From the NCBI GenBank assembly GCA_001939145.1, contig LSRX01000056.1:305390-369389 (forward strand): a stretch of 64,000 bases of DNA. Direction: 5' to 3'. The notes below the pieces were generated by a model. That model saw nothing but the letters and a program-made list of their open reading frames with translations. It did not search any database and was not told the DNA's origin. This DNA comes from Symbiodinium microadriaticum. Lineage: Eukaryota > Sar > Dinophyceae > Suessiales > Symbiodiniaceae. Both the position numbers and the translations under genes were made by a program. Below, in pieces: positions 10,136 to 23,639 of this stretch. Each line of letters opens with the position of its first letter. Position 1 is the first letter of the stretch.

Positions 10136-13100
10136 ACCCTTGTGCCATACTTTGCTCATCGACGCAGCTTAAACGCAATCACCATGAACCCCTGACCCCT
10201 GAAGCTTTAAACCCCATAGACCCTAGGCCCACAAGCCCAAAAAATCCGAAGCCCCCTACCTTGTACAGCCCAACAGCACCTGCCGAAGCTCGCAAAGACT
10301 GACGAGGCCCTGGGCAGCTCCCGAGTTGAGCTCGTTTCGGTCCTTGCGCCTCCCAGCTGATAGGGTTTAGGGTTCAGGGTTTGTTGTGATTTAGCGATAG
10401 GACCGATAGGAGCTGAGAAAGGATACGTATCCTCCATTCATCGCATGGATTGCACCAAATGCGCAGTGCAGCTCTGGCCTGACTGTTGAAGGCCATCTCG
10501 CTTTCTCCACCCCGCGCCGTCAAAGGCGGCACACCAGCCAAACCAACTCCTTTCAGGTTATAGGCCACAGGAAAACATTCGTTTCTAAACACAAAAAGGC
10601 CATGCCACCAGCCCCAGCGTGGCATTGCCGAGCTGGTTGGGGGGGCTTGGGGGCGAGGGGGGGAGCTGGTGGGGCCTGGCGGGCAATCTACTCATCTACT
10701 CGTGGAGTGAGCCATTTGATGGTTTTGTGTCTAGGCTCTCTTGTTGAGTTCCGTTCTTTTTGACGTTCATGGGGATGTGCCGGATGTCTGGGTCGACCCA
10801 GAACCCTAAACCGTACACTCTAAACCCCTGGTCGTTTGGCCCTCTTACATCCGAAGCCCAAAATCCTGAGCCCCAAGAAGCCGAAGCCCCAAAATCTTGA
10901 ACTCGAATAGCCAAGAAAACACCAAACTTTACCCTAGACCTTCAATGAGCTGCGAAGGCTTCTCTGGCACTGGCTCCTGGAGAAGGACAGCCTGCGTGGG
11001 GGTTGGAATCCGCCGCAACTTTAGGCTCATTGTGCGAGGCTTGGTTAGGTGCTTGGGGCTGAGTGCTTCGCTCTGATGCTCTGATGGGCGACTTTCTCTC
11101 CCTGTGCAGATTTACTCTTTGCATCGGGCCCAAGCTGATGGTCTTCCCAGCATCGGACTTAAAGCGACACCCTAGCCATCCTAATACCCATCATCTTTTG
11201 GCTCGCGCCATCTTGACCAGCTCAGCCCCGACGTGGGACCAGAGCTTAGGGTTTAGGAAGTTTTTTTTTTGCATCTTTGGCACGGGTGATTATCGTCATG
11301 ATCACCAGTAGAGCCATGCTTATGTACTCCAGCCATGGCCTTTTTTGTTCGTTTCCGTAACGAGGCAAATTCAAGGCGCATTTTTGCGTTTCCTCGAGGC
11401 AATGGCGGGTGCATGGAGAAACGGACCCATCATGATGCTCATGATGCGCTGGGGGCCCGCGCATCATGCGCATCAGCCCGCGTTGTGACCGCTGCTGATA
11501 CTCATTTCCTGCTCTTGCTATAGTGACATGACATGCTCGCGTCGCCCGCCTTGAAGCAGGAAAAACGACGGCCGCCTTTGGCGGCGGAACGTGGTAAACC
11601 GCGGAAGGCTGGCACTTAGAAACTGGCGGGTGGTCTTCGACAAGCTCTATTCCTTGCTGCGTTGGGGTCACTATCATTCTCTGGCCTCGCTCACAGTGAA
11701 TGGCGGCCCTTTTGCCGTCGGCACCTACGAGCTCCACCGCGATGCCGTCAGCGGCCCCACCGAGAAGCCCCGCTTATAGAAGGGGTACCTCACCGACCTT
11801 CACTGCCGCGCCCGAGGACTGCCGCCGCGCTACGTGCCACCATTGAACGCCTCCCGCAGCCGCCGACAAATCGGCGACCGCTCCCAGTGAAAGACCGACA
11901 CTGTCTTATGCGTGCCTCAAACCCTGAACCCCCGGGCCCCGACCTGAACCCTACCGAACTGCACAAGGGCAACGTGAACTGCTGCGTTTGCGTCCTGAGA
12001 CCCTTGCAGCCCTCGACAACCCGGTGTTTACCCCAGCCTCTGTCCTGAGGCGGGGAGGGGCACGGAAGGCATTGCCTGCCACTGTCATGTTCTGGATCCG
12101 CAAGTTCGGGGGCGGGAGGAGGGGGGGAGGGGAAGGGCCTGGCGTTTTGATTTTCTGGGTCCGGAAAGCCGCGAGAAGGGCCCGAGAAGCGATCGCAATC
12201 GATTCGAGTCAGTGGTTGTCTTGTCTGTTCTTCTTCTTGTGGTGTACTTGACGAACTCGTTAACACTGCAGGCCTCCAAGCCTGTCCGACATTTTGTAGA
12301 GCTTTCGTCCCCAAGTTTCCTTCGTGGGGCACTCAGTATAAGGAGTCTTTGCTTGGGGCTTAGGGGGTATACGAAGCGGACCCTTGTTTGGGTATTTCTC
12401 AACATATGTGGTCTCCTATACCTTCGAGACAAGAGTCAAATCAGGTACTTCAACGGAAGGGATCCAAGATTTTGGAGAAAGACTCATGTCTACTCGAGGC
12501 CAAATGCCCTAGCCCTTGAAAGCCTTAAGCCCTACACCCAGACCATCAATTGCCCTAAACCCTACACCCTACAACCCTAAACCCCCTGGGCCAAAAAGCC
12601 TCGGCCCTAAACCTCCCTGACCTCTTATAGCCCTCAGCCCATGGCAGACCCCCCGTCCCAGGAGGAGGCTTCGGCTCCAAGCTTCGGCGCGCGCATCAAG
12701 TGGCGACGACTCTGCCCTTTGGTCGAACATGTTTTGTCTTTTGGGGGGGGNCTTTGCCGGACCGCAGCTCCTAATGCAGAGGCCTTAATGATTGGAATGT
12801 TTGGGGGCGGGCGGTGCTTAGAGTTTTTAGGTGTTTTGTGAAAGTGTTCTGGTTTTGTACGGCGTAGGACTTGGGTGATCAGGGTGTAAGTTGAAGGGTT
12901 GGTCTGCTATTGTCTTGTAGGCTTTGGGATGTTGAGACCCCAAGCACTACCCTGAAATCGTATATCCAAAAGCATGAGTATTCAGACCCTAAACCAAGAA
13001 CTCAAAACCCCGAAACCCCTAAAACCTGGACCTTCAACCCTGTCCGGACCCCAGGCTCTGAACCTTGGATTTACCGAGGCCTGTTCTTGGGCTCCTTTGG

Positions 13101-13480
13101 GCTCATGGTGGATCTCCAGAGAACGCTGAGGACCTGAGATTTTACGGTCTGGTGGTTTAGCGGTTTAGGGCTTAGGGTTTAGGGTTTTATGTTGTTCTTT
13201 TGAGGTTTCTGGCGGGGGGGGTTAGACTTAAGTCTCCACATGGGGGGCCTCCTGGTTGTTTTCCCGGTCCTGTGTATAGCAGTGAGGGATCCCGGTCCGA
13301 GAAGCCCCTTCCGCCCTTTCCTCCTTCCCGCCACCCCCCCTCACTTACGGGACACCTTGCCCCAATGCTGTAGTCTATGCCATTCTGCCAACTCGGCGCC
13401 CTAAGTCTTAGCCCCATGAAACCCCAAACCGAAACCCTAAACCCACGAAAAACAATAATCACATAGTGGGGCGAGGTACA
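9713..13480. other. Long non-coding stretch with telomere-like words
   Basis: No family-level coding signal. It holds many degenerate CCCTAAA/TTTAGGG words (notably 10080-10380, 10800-10830, 12535-12620, 13150-13190 and 13430-13445), a palindrome-rich CATCATG segment near 11427-11477, and one N at 12751 in a G run. Overlapping GC-rich frames at 11.2-12.4 kb look like by-products of composition. Confidence 0.5.
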
Positions 13481-16400
13481 TTAACTAGGATGGCTTGGCG
13501 CACGTCGCTTGCACGTTTCCATTATATCAAAGTCAAGTTTATTCAATCGGTTTTTACTACACTGTTACTACTCACAATTTTATTTCCCTTTTCATGAGTA
13601 CTTGACATTACGTCATAGTATTTAATCATATCCTTAAGGCGATATTTATACATATCAACATGTTTCTCATCATTTTCATTATACAAGTTCATCATCGCAT
13701 ATTTAATCGGAACAATTTTTAGTTTCAGTTTTTAGCCGTTTGTGAAAATTTTCACAGCACAATTAGCCAACTGTCTATTCGTTCGAGTAACACATAGTGA
13801 CATAGGCATAGGTATTTGTTGCATTTGTGTGCGTTACCTGGTAATTCCAACTTACCAAGAACGCAACCATCCTCATGCCCTTTCATTAATTGCAGTTACA
13901 ACATGTCTTTTCGTCACTCAGCTCTAATGTAAAATCTTTCAGGTTTATTATACCTAGGAAATCTTCGATAATTTCCTCCTGCTCAAGTTCATTGAACCTT
14001 TCCATGATCATGTATAAGGTGTTATGCCTTTAAGCCGTGTTGGTTAAAGTTCTTTTGCAACCCAAGTCACGACAAACACACGTTTAAAGGCAAACCGGGT
14101 TACACCGTCAATCATAGGAAGTTCGTTGTCCATCCAACAGACAAACACACAACCTTCAATCAAACCCTCCGCCAAAATTCATAATCCTAACCTTATACAT
14201 GTTCATCCTAAATTCAAGTTAGGTGTATGTATTTTTACAATTGATAACCCTGAACAATATACAAAGTTTTTGTTGAACACACCGTCCTTCACATCCGAAC
14301 TGTACTTCTAGAAATTCACCTTGTTTACATCGGTGCTTCTCGTTATTGCCGTGTAAAGCCATTCCTTGTTGACCCTCCAATGGTGATAATCGAAGATCTT
14401 TATAAAGTGCTCTATGCCACTACCTCGGATGCTGTGGCAACTGTAGCAATATGCGAAGGTACAGTGCTTCCTCAAAATATCCACCGGGACTTGTTGCGAT
14501 TGCCTTTCCACCTCATTGCATAAAACCACCGTATCGTGATTTATGTTTTGGATGACATACCTGAAGTTCACATTTAACTTATAAATCGTTGTTTTTACGT
14601 CAAGCCCATTGACCCCCTGGAACCCAAAACTTAAAACCCAAACTTGCAGAAACAAAACCAACAAAACTACCAGACCATTGGTCTCAAATCAGCATCGTCG
14701 CAATCCATGCGATTGATCACCTCAGTCATTGGCATGTCATCACATTGATGTCATTTTCACGACCGTTGACATCACGAAAGAGTATCAGCACCATAGCCAA
14801 CGCACGGACTGGGGGCTTGGATTTTGCGGTCAGAATGCTTATACAAAGCTGCGACAGTGACAACCTCAACGCATCACGGCAACGCGAAAGCCTTTTACAA
14901 CGCATCGGACAATAACATGCTTCTTCACAAAGGTTTTCAGCACGAGGCATCAAAATATTGCCGCTGGCTTGTCGCATCGCTCATCAGCTCCTGCCACAAA
15001 TTTTGGATCAGAAGCAACAAAATGTAAAACAACGCCGTCAGACTTAATCACAGGTAAGTTTTTGTCCGTCCTGTTCTCTATGATCTGCTGGAAGAGCACA
15101 TGTATGCGTCACATGCGAGGGTGTGATACACCAGTTGTTATTTTCTTGTTTTGTCCAGGCTTTTTTAGCATTGGTGAGCGACTGGACAACGGCACCGATT
15201 GGCACACTGGCGCTCACGCTTACATGATGAGAAAACGGTATGGCCTTGACGGTCAAGTCAATGGTGGCCTCATCGAAAGCCGCAGCCTCAAGAAAAAGTT
15301 TATCTTATTTCGCACTCAAAGACGAAACGCAAAGAGCGACAGAGAGAGACATGTAACTGTTTTCTCTCATCCCAGCAGCCGTCATGGAGATCACAAGGGG
15401 GCACAAGTTGGTGCTACTGCCCAAAGGCAAAACCAAAAGAGCGGTTGCGAACATACATCAAGCTCCTCATGAAAAAGCTTTTCACCGATCAGAGACATGC
15501 CAAGCACAACCACAGCAACACTCGTTCGTTCTTTTGCTATTTTTGCATCTCGCTACAACTTCATGTATCTTTTGAAGGTGAAAACCACACCTTTACTGAT
15601 TCGGGGTTTCATGTTTACCCGCCATGGTTTCTGCGGAGATCACGGCTTCATCGGTAGCGTTCTTCTTCGCAGTAGTTTGGATCTCTCCCAGTGTAGCTTC
15701 AAGGCTGGGAATACACAATACACAATGAAAGCTCCACTTGTTTATGTCGCAGACTCTCAAGCAAGGTCTTGGTCTTGCCAGTCCCTTATTAGCGTGCATG
15801 AACCAAGGGGAACAAATCGTTCTCGTAATCCATGGAATGCCCCGACATTGACGTGATACAACCCAATAAGGAAAGATTCGAGCAACAACTGCTACATACC
15901 AACCAATCAAAACATACGCCCCACACACACACACAGTCTTGCAGGTTTTCAAGGCAACGGCTTTTAACAAGGAGTTTAGGGAAGATCCTATGGGGGATGG
16001 GGCGAGGCGGGGATATCAACATCAGGGATTTTAGGAAGGAATGTTGGGAATCGTAGGGTAGACCCTCGGGATAAAACGATAGAGGCGTTGGGGCGAAAGC
16101 TGGGAAGTTACGGGAGGCTATCCCTCACTTTTTGCAAGCGCTGTGGTCGGTGGGTTTACAGCGTGTTATTTGGGTAGTTGTTTGCTTTGAACGGATCTTC
16201 CATGCGGTTCAATACTCAGGCCAAGGGCCCATGACTTACGTCACGCCAGTTCTTGAGTGTTGGCAGTGCCGACCTGAGTGTCGATAGATGACACTCCGTC
16301 CAAGAGATGCATGCCAGCTGTTACTATCCCTGCGAAATCCCGTGGCCAAGCTCTTGGGAAGGAGACTGCTTTCAGTGCTTCAACGACCACCTACGGAAAG

Positions 16401-18280
16401 GACTGATTTCTACATCGATCCCGTGGGAGTGGTCATGATGCTGGGTGAGAAGGGTCACAAATGCTACTTTGGAACTGCTGGTCAACTTTGACATTGTTCT
16501 CCACGCGAAGTACGTGAACAAGCTGACCAAGCAACGGCTTGATCCAACACGTGCTCCACATCCTGGTTCTCTTCATCATATAAGCGCTGCACAATGTTTC
16601 ATAGATCGGCCTGTGACTCAGGAGGAGTACAATACGGTAGCAAGACCGGCAGAGCCCAAGGGACCACCGCCCAATCGTAGTGCTTCAGGGCGGAACAAGG
16701 GCAAAGGGAGAGGCAGAACGCAAGATCAACACGGCGAAGGCCGAGAACGCGATCGTGAGTGTCATCGACGCTGGGATCGTTAGCTCGCTTGGTGCTCTAC
16801 TACCTCTCTGTCTTCCCCGTCTACTACACTTTGGTGACCACGGCATACATACAATGTCACACGCTGTTTCCTTCTTCAGTGGCATGATTTTCCCTTTCCA
16901 CTTCAGGGGATCGCCATTGACGCTGCCTCGTGTCATGAATTGGGAATATGAGCACACACATTACTTTCAGGTTGCCGCGGAGACACTTTACTTTTCATGG
17001 TCAAGTCGCGAGTCTCTTCCTATGTGAGCAAGACCGAAGGTCTAACCCATGGGGGGGTGCGAACAGACCTCGATGCCTGGTGCAATTCGTGGTGTCGCTG
17101 CTTGGGCCGTATAACAGTCCATCGCTGGGCTGCAAAACTTCTCGTCTGCCTTGCAGAGAGTAGACAGGATGTGTTTCAATGCTCCGCTTACCGGCAACAT
17201 TGGCTCAAGTGGGACTTGCAACTAAAACAGCTCAACAGTCACAAGTACTGCTAGCAATCATTAGCATTCCTTTCATTCAGTCGTACATGTGTGTGTGCCT
17301 CCCCGCTGCATAAACCAGCAGTCTTCCAAGAGACAAAACAAGGGTCCACTGCGTGCTGCTACCGCAGGGGAGTGGGAAGATACGATCCTATCATCCAGAT
17401 CTTATCAGGCCACCACAACATCAACACTACACTCGGTGAGGTGAGCTACAACGTATATACCGCCCACAAAACCTCACGCAATAATAGACTACATTTAATA
17501 TCAGTTATTGTTGATGATTTCGCAGATTCGAAATCCTTCTCTCGTAGTAGTCCATTGTTGAATCAAGTATATGTGAGGGGGCGACATAATGCAATTCATA
17601 TTGTTTCTTCTGCACAAAAACTTAACGCACTGTCTCCAATCATTCGTGTCAATAGTCGTCATTCTTCTCTAGATTAAAGAGTTACAAAGAAATAGTAACA
17701 ATGGTTGAAGAATTAAGCGCCGCTGTAATTAAGCAGTCTTCTGTAGCAGATGCTCAAAATTTACGAGAAGCAAATACATTATAATTACAAGTCGATGTCA
17801 CTGATATGTTGTATAACGCTTTGATTCCAAATTAACTATTGTGCTGTCAGCCTGCCTATCTATTACTGGTGTGGTTCCTGCATCTATAAAGTGTAAAATC
17901 AAGGAGAATCAACAAGTCATCGACCTTCAAAAAACTTGAAAACGATTTTAAAGTAGACGAAAAAACGTGGACGAAAGCAAAAGCACTCAACAAAACGTGA
18001 AGCACAACCTAAAAAAAACCAAAAAAAGACTTAACACAAACTTGAAACAACGTAAAACAGTTAAAACAAATGAAAATAAGTTTGAACATGTGAAAGAGGT
18101 TTACAAAATTATAAAGAAAAATTAACCCTATATATACACAACGCAGAAGGTAATGGTAAGCCAACCAAAACCCCATATTCAATCCAAACGAAGGGGTTCC
18201 CTCGTTTGGATTGGAAAGACAGTGTTCATAATGCTGGAACCATGGGATGAAAGTGCGGAGCCCGCGCCGAGCATCATGAC
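13481..18280. other. Long stretch without recognised genes
   Basis: Base composition drops to a more AT-rich level, telomere-like words disappear, and only short unconvincing frames are present. Around 16290-16800 two adjacent + frames look slightly more protein-like, one with a basic Gly-Lys-Arg tail, but I cannot name them. 17700-18130 is A-rich. Confidence 0.45.
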
Positions 18281-18284
18281 CGTT

Positions 18285-18680
18285 CCGGGGAGGGGGGGCG
18301 GGGAGGTTGTCACGTGTTTTTTCACGTTTGTTTTGGGGACCCTTCCGAACGTTGCCTTGTCGGTCACATTTTCTCAACGTATTCACATGTTTATTTCGCA
18401 TTCTCACCTTTTTTCCACGTTTATTTTATGTTTTTCTACATATTTTCGACGCCTGCGAATTCACATTTTCACGTTGTCTTCCATGTTTGTCGTCGTGGAA
18501 AAAACTGGAATTCGCAGGCGCCGAAAATGTAGAAAAAACATGAAATGAACATGGAAGAGAGGTGAAAAGGGTGAAAAAAGGTGTCCGAAAATGTGGCAAA
18601 CGCGTGACCGACAAGGCAGCGTCCGGAAGGGCTCCCAAAAGAACGGTGACACCCCCGACCCTCCCCGCCCCCTCGCCCCC
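18285..18680. mobile_element. Foldback (long inverted repeat) element
   Basis: Two arms pair over about 170-180 bp each. The left arm 18287-18461 matches the reverse complement of the right arm 18509-18679 in several blocks: 18331-18367 with 18604-18640, 18429-18461 with 18509-18540, and a G-rich outer block with a C-rich outer block. The central loop is about 47 bp. Arms are diverged (roughly 80% by eye). No coding capacity is seen. It resembles a MITE or foldback transposon, although terminal motifs and a target duplication were not found. Confidence 0.7.
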
Positions 18681-19640
18681 TTCTCCCCCTTTCCCCCCTC
18701 ATCCTTTCTACCTTTTCGTGCATTCTTCCATTTTGTCCGGGACATCCCGTAAACATTCTCAGAAGTCGGGCCGCTACAGTATCAACCCACGAAAAGGCTC
18801 CATAAATCGAAAAGCGTGCCAACACAAACGAGCATCATGAGCATCAGCCGGGTTTCGGGCGAAATGAAAGCGAGCATCATGAGCATCAGCCGGGTTTGGT
18901 GCCTTTGGAGGCTGTTAGCTGCTTACTCGGATGGATTGGTGTGTTTTTGGGTGCCTTTGGAGGCACAGTCTGGGTATCTCGTTGCTGCCAATGTTGTAAG
19001 TTTTTGTCTGTTGTTCTTGCGTTTGTTGTGTGCTGTTGCTTCTTCTGTGTGTTTCCATGTGCGTTTTCTGTGTGCCGTTACATTTTTTGTGCGTTTTTCA
19101 CATTTTTTCTACGTGTTGTTTGGCGGCCGTTACCTTGTTTATACCATTTTTCACAATTGTTTTGCTTTTGTTTGTGCGTTATACGTGCGCCGTTACGTTT
19201 TTTTATGCGTTTGTATTCACGTTTTTTTATATGTTTTTCTGATATCTCAACATCCCAAGAGGAGATAGGATGCGGACGCCCTAAAATTATTGATTGACAA
19301 TTTATACAAAATAATATTGTTAATCTCTACCTTCACCTTTTCCATTTCCTGTAATTTTGTAATCTCGCCTTTCAATTGCTTCACCTCCGAAATCAGATGC
19401 TGAACTGCCCCCTGTGACCCCCTCCTTCGCTATCTCACGACTGCGCTTCGCGCCCGGGTGTTATGGAAAGGGGGGGGGGGGTGAACTCGAACGGGCAAAC
19501 GACCTTTCAGTGCTCCGCGCGCAAACAGAGGCATTATGTGCGAGTGCCTTCTGCAGCGAACTTGGACGTACATCCTACGCGTGCGTAGGGCTCTCTGTAG
19601 CTTTAGCTCCGCTGTGGATCAAGGGTAGGGTAGGCTTGTA
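18681..19640. other. T-rich spacer
   Basis: Contains a direct repeat of GAGCATCATGAGCATCAGCC near 18831 and 18870 and a T-rich, GCGTTT-rich stretch to about 19245. No gene recognised. Confidence 0.45.
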
Positions 19641-19643
19641 CAG

Positions 19644-20261
19644 TCAGTTTCGTGTTTCACCGCTCATAACCATCAAGGGCGATTTGCTTGTCATGAAGTC
19701 TGTGGCAAGGGGCTTCGATAAAAAATCAGCCATTGCAGACTTGGTTGGCTTTGGACCGGACGTACTTGGGATAGTGACGCCCAACTCACTGGCTTTGTTG
19801 AGCATCTGTTCCCGCTGGGAAGCAGTATGGCCCCCAACGACTTTTGAACTCCCGAAGCGAAAATGCTCCACTGACCTCGGGAACTTTACGCTGATACGCC
19901 ATGGCAGAGGCAAAGTTTCTGATACTTCAACACGTTGCACTACAACAAGCTCGTTTGATTTGCGAATGCACGACACAACTTTCGGAACAAACTGTCGCAA
20001 CACTTCAATCATGCAAGGCATGCCATGTCTATCTTCTCGTTGGCGCAGTCGTTCCAACGCTGACACGATGGCTTGAATTTCATTAGAGACACCTCGCCAC
20101 ACTATAGGCTTGTTGCTATTCGTCGGTTTATGGTTGCGGGAAAGTGTATGAAATGGTTTAGGTTTGGGGGTTTTATTAAGGAATAACGGTGATTTTGGGA
20201 AGACGGTTGTCGGGAATTTTGGGCTAAGACTTTGGGCGCCGGGTTGGTGGAATGGTTTCAT
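19644..20261 (-). CDS. Hypothetical open frame
   Basis: A 205-residue frame. Its C-terminal two thirds look protein-like (helical segment IVSALERLRQREDRHG, then mixed sequence), but its N-terminal third is a Lys/Pro/Thr-rich stretch that may be non-coding. The + strand is also open over 19414-20076, so strand choice is uncertain. No family recognised. It could be an exon or a decayed mobile-element fragment. Confidence 0.25.
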   Translation of the reverse strand: MKPFHQPGAQSLSPKFPTTVFPKSPLFLNKTPKPKPFHTLSRNHKPTNSNKPIVWRGVSNEIQAIVSALERLRQREDRHGMPCMIEVLRQFVPKVVSCIRKSNELVVVQRVEVSETLPLPWRISVKFPRSVEHFRFGSSKVVGGHTASQREQMLNKASELGVTIPSTSGPKPTKSAMADFLSKPLATDFMTSKSPLMVMSGETRN

Positions 20262-22010
20262 AGACTATTGTTTCGAAAGTCCCTTCGTGCTTTTGAAGGC
20301 ACAACAGCGAGTTCAGCGCATGGGACGACCTGAATGCCTTGATTGCCTCCTTGTTGAGTTCGCGCCATGCGGTGCTCGATCCTGATCCCGACTCTGGGCT
20401 CAAGTTATTTTTTTCGTTTGTTTGCCGGATTTCGCATTAAACCCGTGATCTTTTTCTGTGTGCTTGTATATGTTTGGGCGGGGCTGTCCGTTTGCAGGTG
20501 TCTCGGGTCAATCGATTGTTGAGGGCGTCGTCTTGCTCTTCGTGTCAAGGGTTGTGAGTTTATTTTGGAAGCCTTTTTTTTGGGTGTGCGCGTGGTTTTG
20601 GATGCTGTTCGTTGCTTTCAGGACCTCTGTTCGTTTCCTTTTGGTGTTTTCTTGCTTTGTTTTTTTGGTGTTTTGACGTTACTTCCTCAGCAGACACGGT
20701 CCTCCCACAAGTCGAGATATCATCCCAACAAAGACCTGATAACGAACCGCCTGCCGCCTGCGGTTTTCAGAGACTTTGAGTTTATAATGTAATGCAAAAC
20801 CTTCGATCTGGGGCTGTAAATCCAAGTCCTGAACAACCCCAAACCCTAAATTCTTAAACCCCATCTTCGTCGGGCTGCTAGGATTCGACTCTTGCGCCAC
20901 TCGTGCGCCGCTACGACCTGGCGCGCACGGCACGGGCGCTGTGCAGTGGGTTGGGTGCCGCGTGCCGCTTGGCGGCCACCCCGGGTTTAGTGCGGAGCGG
21001 TGGATTTCGGGGGGAGTTAGACGCTTGACAAGGTTTTAGGGTTTAGGGGCTTAGGCTTTGGGTTTTAAAGTTGGTGTTAAGTTCAGGGTAGTTTGGTTTG
21101 GGTTTAGTGTCGGGTTTGATGTTGCAGGCTAGGGTGTAGGGTTTGCAGGTATACCAAACCCTGAATCGTAGCCTGTACCCAGTATGCGATGTAGCATTCC
21201 TCCGAAACGAATCAGGGGTCCGAATGCACACCTCGCGCGGCTGAAAATCCTAACTTTCAACCCTTCTACCCCCAACTCCAAACCCTGTACCCTAAATCCC
21301 TAAACCCTACATCAGAAGCTCGAAACCCTAGACCTCAAAACTCGAACCTGGAACTGGTCCGAGGTTTCGTTTTGGCTTTCCTTGCTGACGTGCTGGGCTC
21401 CAGTCTTGCAATCCGGTATTCCTGGGCGCCTGGCTATAAGTTTCTCCGGCGGCAAGTGCTTTAGGGTTTAGGATAGAGTTGAAAATTTGAACCCTACCTA
21501 AACCCTAAACTCAAAGGTTTGGCAGCTTTGAGACCCCGATTTCCCCTATGTTTCGTGCGAGGTTAAGGTTGAGGGTTGAGGGTTAGGGATTTGGAGTTTA
21601 GCGTTTGTGGTTTTGGGGTTGAGGGTTTGGGAGTGCTACGTGGTCTGGTTGAACTGGGCCATCGTTACCAAATCTGGATTCCCAACCCTAAAGCCTAAAC
21701 CCTAAAGTCTACACACCCCAAGGCCTAAGCCTTAGACCCTAAACTCTCCATCGGAACTCCTACCCCGCTCTCAGGTTCCTGGCTCTTTCCAGAAGCATCG
21801 GGTTCATAGGACTGGGTCCCTTGGAGTTGGGAAGGGCAGAGAGTTCAGCCTTCAGAGATCAGGGCCCAAGGTATTCCATGAGCTTTCGCAGTCACTGCAA
21901 GGGCTAAGAGGTTTAGTGTGTAGGATTGAAATGTTTGGGGCTGGGTGTTGGTGCTTGGGAGAGACTGACCATAGCAGGCCCTGGGAGGTACTGTACCGGG
22001 TCTGACAGGG
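20262..22010. repeat. Spacer with telomere-like tracts
   Basis: After a T-rich part (20400-20690) the segment 20830-21770 is dense in degenerate CCCTAAA and TTTAGGG words in alternating orientation, strongest at 21030-21150, 21270-21330, 21460-21530 and 21560-21750. No gene recognised. Confidence 0.65.
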
Positions 22011-22011
22011 A

Positions 22012-22386
22012 TTGTGCAAAGTAGTCGTGGAATCGGAAGGAAGTCTGGCATATGCAAGTGGCTTGTTGGTTTTTAACCTTCCCGACTATGTTGGCTTGTT
22101 GGACTTCGGGGAGCTCCAGCGCTGTGGCAGCAGCTTTTGCAGTGCCGTGGCCTTCTCTATGAAGACAGCGATTGGGTCGGGGCTTCTTGCGAAAGCCGCT
22201 GTGGAGTTCCTCCCTCTCCTAGTCTCGTTCTCCTGGACGCTCTTTCGGATTGGGTTCTTCTTGGCCTGGGACAGTCGCAACGCCGATGCAGTCAAGGCTT
22301 TGATGTGGGTGACTTTGAGTTGCATGCTGCGGCTGTCACCGTTGCCAGGACCCCCCCTCACAGCAGAGCAAACACAAAGTCCATAG
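22012..22386 (+). CDS. Membrane-segment exon
   Basis: The frame contains hydrophobic stretches CSAVAFSMKTAIGSGLLAKA and FLPLLVSFSWTLFRIGFFLA followed by a polar loop (WDSRNADAVKALMW). Charged and aromatic residue placement is like that of polytopic membrane proteins. Same orientation as the 8.3-9.7 kb membrane exons, so it may be part of the same gene, 12 kb away. Borders unknown. Confidence 0.45.
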   Translation: MCKVVVESEGSLAYASGLLVFNLPDYVGLLDFGELQRCGSSFCSAVAFSMKTAIGSGLLAKAAVEFLPLLVSFSWTLFRIGFFLAWDSRNADAVKALMWVTLSCMLRLSPLPGPPLTAEQTQSP

Positions 22387-22644
22387 GAGGGCCCTTAAAC
22401 CATTTCATGCAACGATGCCTCAACTCTTCGATGTAGAGGAACCGCTGCATTCATCGCCAGCCCCGGGCAAGAAGTCATTCTGTGGTTCTCCGCCTTCCTC
22501 CTCATGCCAGCAATGCTATTGGTGATCGGGCTGTTATTTAGGTTTAGGGTTTCGGGTTTAGTAGCTGATTTTCTTTCAGGTCGGGACCCTACTGACCTGC
22601 AGGTAGAGTAGGAAGCTGTTCAAAACTTTGCCTGCCTCGTTGTC

Positions 22645-22905
22645 GTGGAGCTGCAAGCCCAGGCAGTCATCGTGAAATTTCGGCTTACGCATCTTGGCTG
22701 GTACTTCCTGTGGGGTTGGGTCCTCTACCTGGTGCCGCTGCTTATGATGGCACGCTACGCTTTGGGAATGGACCTTGCAACTTTGCTACATCGCCTCTAC
22801 AAGTACTTGAAAGCCGACTGGCCATCCTTCTTGGCAGAGTTCACACTTTCGGACGTGGTGTTGTCCGACTTGTTCTTTGCCGTTCTCTTCTCAAAGCCCT
22901 CTTAA
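22645..22905 (+). CDS. Membrane-segment exon
   Basis: Contains the helix LGWYFLWGWVLYLVPLLMMA, an amphipathic stretch (LATLLHRLYKYLKADW) and a second hydrophobic run (LSDLFFAVLF). It lies 260 bp downstream of the previous membrane exon in the same orientation. No family name can be given. Confidence 0.5.
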   Translation: MELQAQAVIVKFRLTHLGWYFLWGWVLYLVPLLMMARYALGMDLATLLHRLYKYLKADWPSFLAEFTLSDVVLSDLFFAVLFSKPS

Positions 22906-23600
22906 ACTGTGGCAGCCAACCGCAGAATCATGATAATCACGCTACCAATTCGATGCTGACTCTCTTGCCCAAAGCAGGAGCCGGCCGGTTAATTTGTGCA
23001 ACCTCCGCCTTACGGTTGTAGTACGGCTGGCGGGGGCAGCTACCAGAAGCGTAGTTAATTTTGCAAGTCATGCGAGCAGCTGGTGTCGTTGGGTGCCGCA
23101 GCAGCCATGATATCATTCCAGACCTCAATAGCAATACCACTGAGTTCGCGAGCTCCTACATGCTAGATAAGCTCGTAGTGCTAGATCCTAAGCGGTGGAC
23201 GGAAGTTGAATACCCAGCGGTACCCGAAGAAGCCGACGACGTCACTCTTCATTTAGTCGAACACGCAGGGGGCCCTCTGTTAACCCTGAACCCTACACCC
23301 GTAAAGGATGGTTTAGGCTTCACGAAGTCAGGCCTGAGCCCCAAGCCCGAAGCGCCTACTTCGAGGCCTCTCTTTAGACACAGCTCGGTTTCTGAGCTTT
23401 TCTTGGATGTGGGCAAAGGTGAAAAAGTGCACGGCAGCCAGGCCTTGAAAGCTTATGTTGGAATTCAGAGCCCAAATTGCAGGGATACTCAGGCATTCCT
23501 GCGGCTTCAGGGTATCGGGTTGAAGCCTAGGTCTTTGTTGGAGTAAGGGGTTGACGGGGGTTTATGCAGCTGATGGGGTGAGGAGAGTCGGATGCAGTTT
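22906..23600 (+). other. Spacer, possible small exon
   Basis: A + frame around 23090-23280 (SSHDIIPDLN..., KLVVLDPKRWTEVEYPAVPEE) is protein-like over about 60 residues and could be an exon, but nothing confirms it. The rest contains weak telomere-like words. Confidence 0.25.
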
Positions 23601-23639
23601 TCAAGGTTTGAGGGCTTCGAAGGCCTGGGCGCCTGCTCA

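Noticed and set aside
9700..13445. True internal telomere
   Set aside because: Words are imperfect, dispersed and in both orientations.
17190..17203. TTGGCTCAAG as spliced-leader relic
   Set aside because: Only ten bases match; easily chance in 64 kb.
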